Shown here one piece after another: positions 5,146 through 5,164 of a stretch of DNA of 5,164 bases. A program made the translations under genes and the position numbers. Below the pieces are notes generated by a model. The model had not been told where the DNA came from. It saw nothing but the letters and a program-made list of their open reading frames with translations, and searched no databases. Within the stretch, counting starts at the first letter, position 1. Every line of letters begins with the position of its first letter. Origin of the DNA: an uncultured Leucothrix sp. (GTDB lineage: Bacteria; Pseudomonadota; Gammaproteobacteria; Thiotrichales; Thiotrichaceae); assembly GCA_938004025.1 (NCBI GenBank), contig CALKXC010000038.1:1-5164 (forward strand), written 5' to 3'.

Positions 5146-5164
5146 AGAAATAGTCATGCAGTCC

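Noticed and set aside
5156..5164. ATG at 5156 as the start of a following gene
   Set aside because: Only three codons are visible and no clear ribosome binding site precedes it, so it cannot be supported from this window.

Overview
The window is ordinary chromosomal DNA, most likely from a gammaproteobacterium. It has moderately low GC, Gram-negative export signals, and close matches to family consensus for a pteridine reductase and a PCuAC copper chaperone. I cannot name the genus from sequence alone. There are no rRNA, tRNA or CRISPR sequences and no complete mobile element. Five genes cover most of the window.

Left part, minus strand, positions 1 to 3347. In transcription order there is an FAD/NAD(P)-dependent ferredoxin-reductase-type oxidoreductase (3347 to 2133), a periplasmic PCuAC-type copper chaperone with an added His/Met-rich tail (1997 to 1434), and an exported thioredoxin-fold DUF255 (YyaL/SPATA20-type) protein with a CHWC motif (1361, running off the left edge). 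The gaps are about 135 and 72 bases, with no convincing strong terminator, so co-transcription is possible but unproven. The last two products are predicted to be exported, and copper delivery plus thiol redox chemistry in the periplasm is a plausible shared theme. The oxidoreductase is cytoplasmic and may simply be a neighbour.

Middle, 3348 to 3647. This is a 300-base divergent intergenic region with no gene. It must hold the start signals for genes on both sides, and it contains two copies of TTAAGCTG exactly 20 bases apart.

Right part, plus strand, 3648 to the end. The first gene encodes an unusual protein that joins an IS5/InsH-like transposase N-terminal domain to a C-terminal zinc ribbon and has no DDE catalytic domain. 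It is the best candidate in the window for something undescribed. A complete pteridine reductase of the short-chain dehydrogenase family follows 71 bases downstream. Two abutting hairpins lie just before the reductase gene, and the second buries its ribosome binding site. The last 36 bases hold a short AT-rich tandem repeat.
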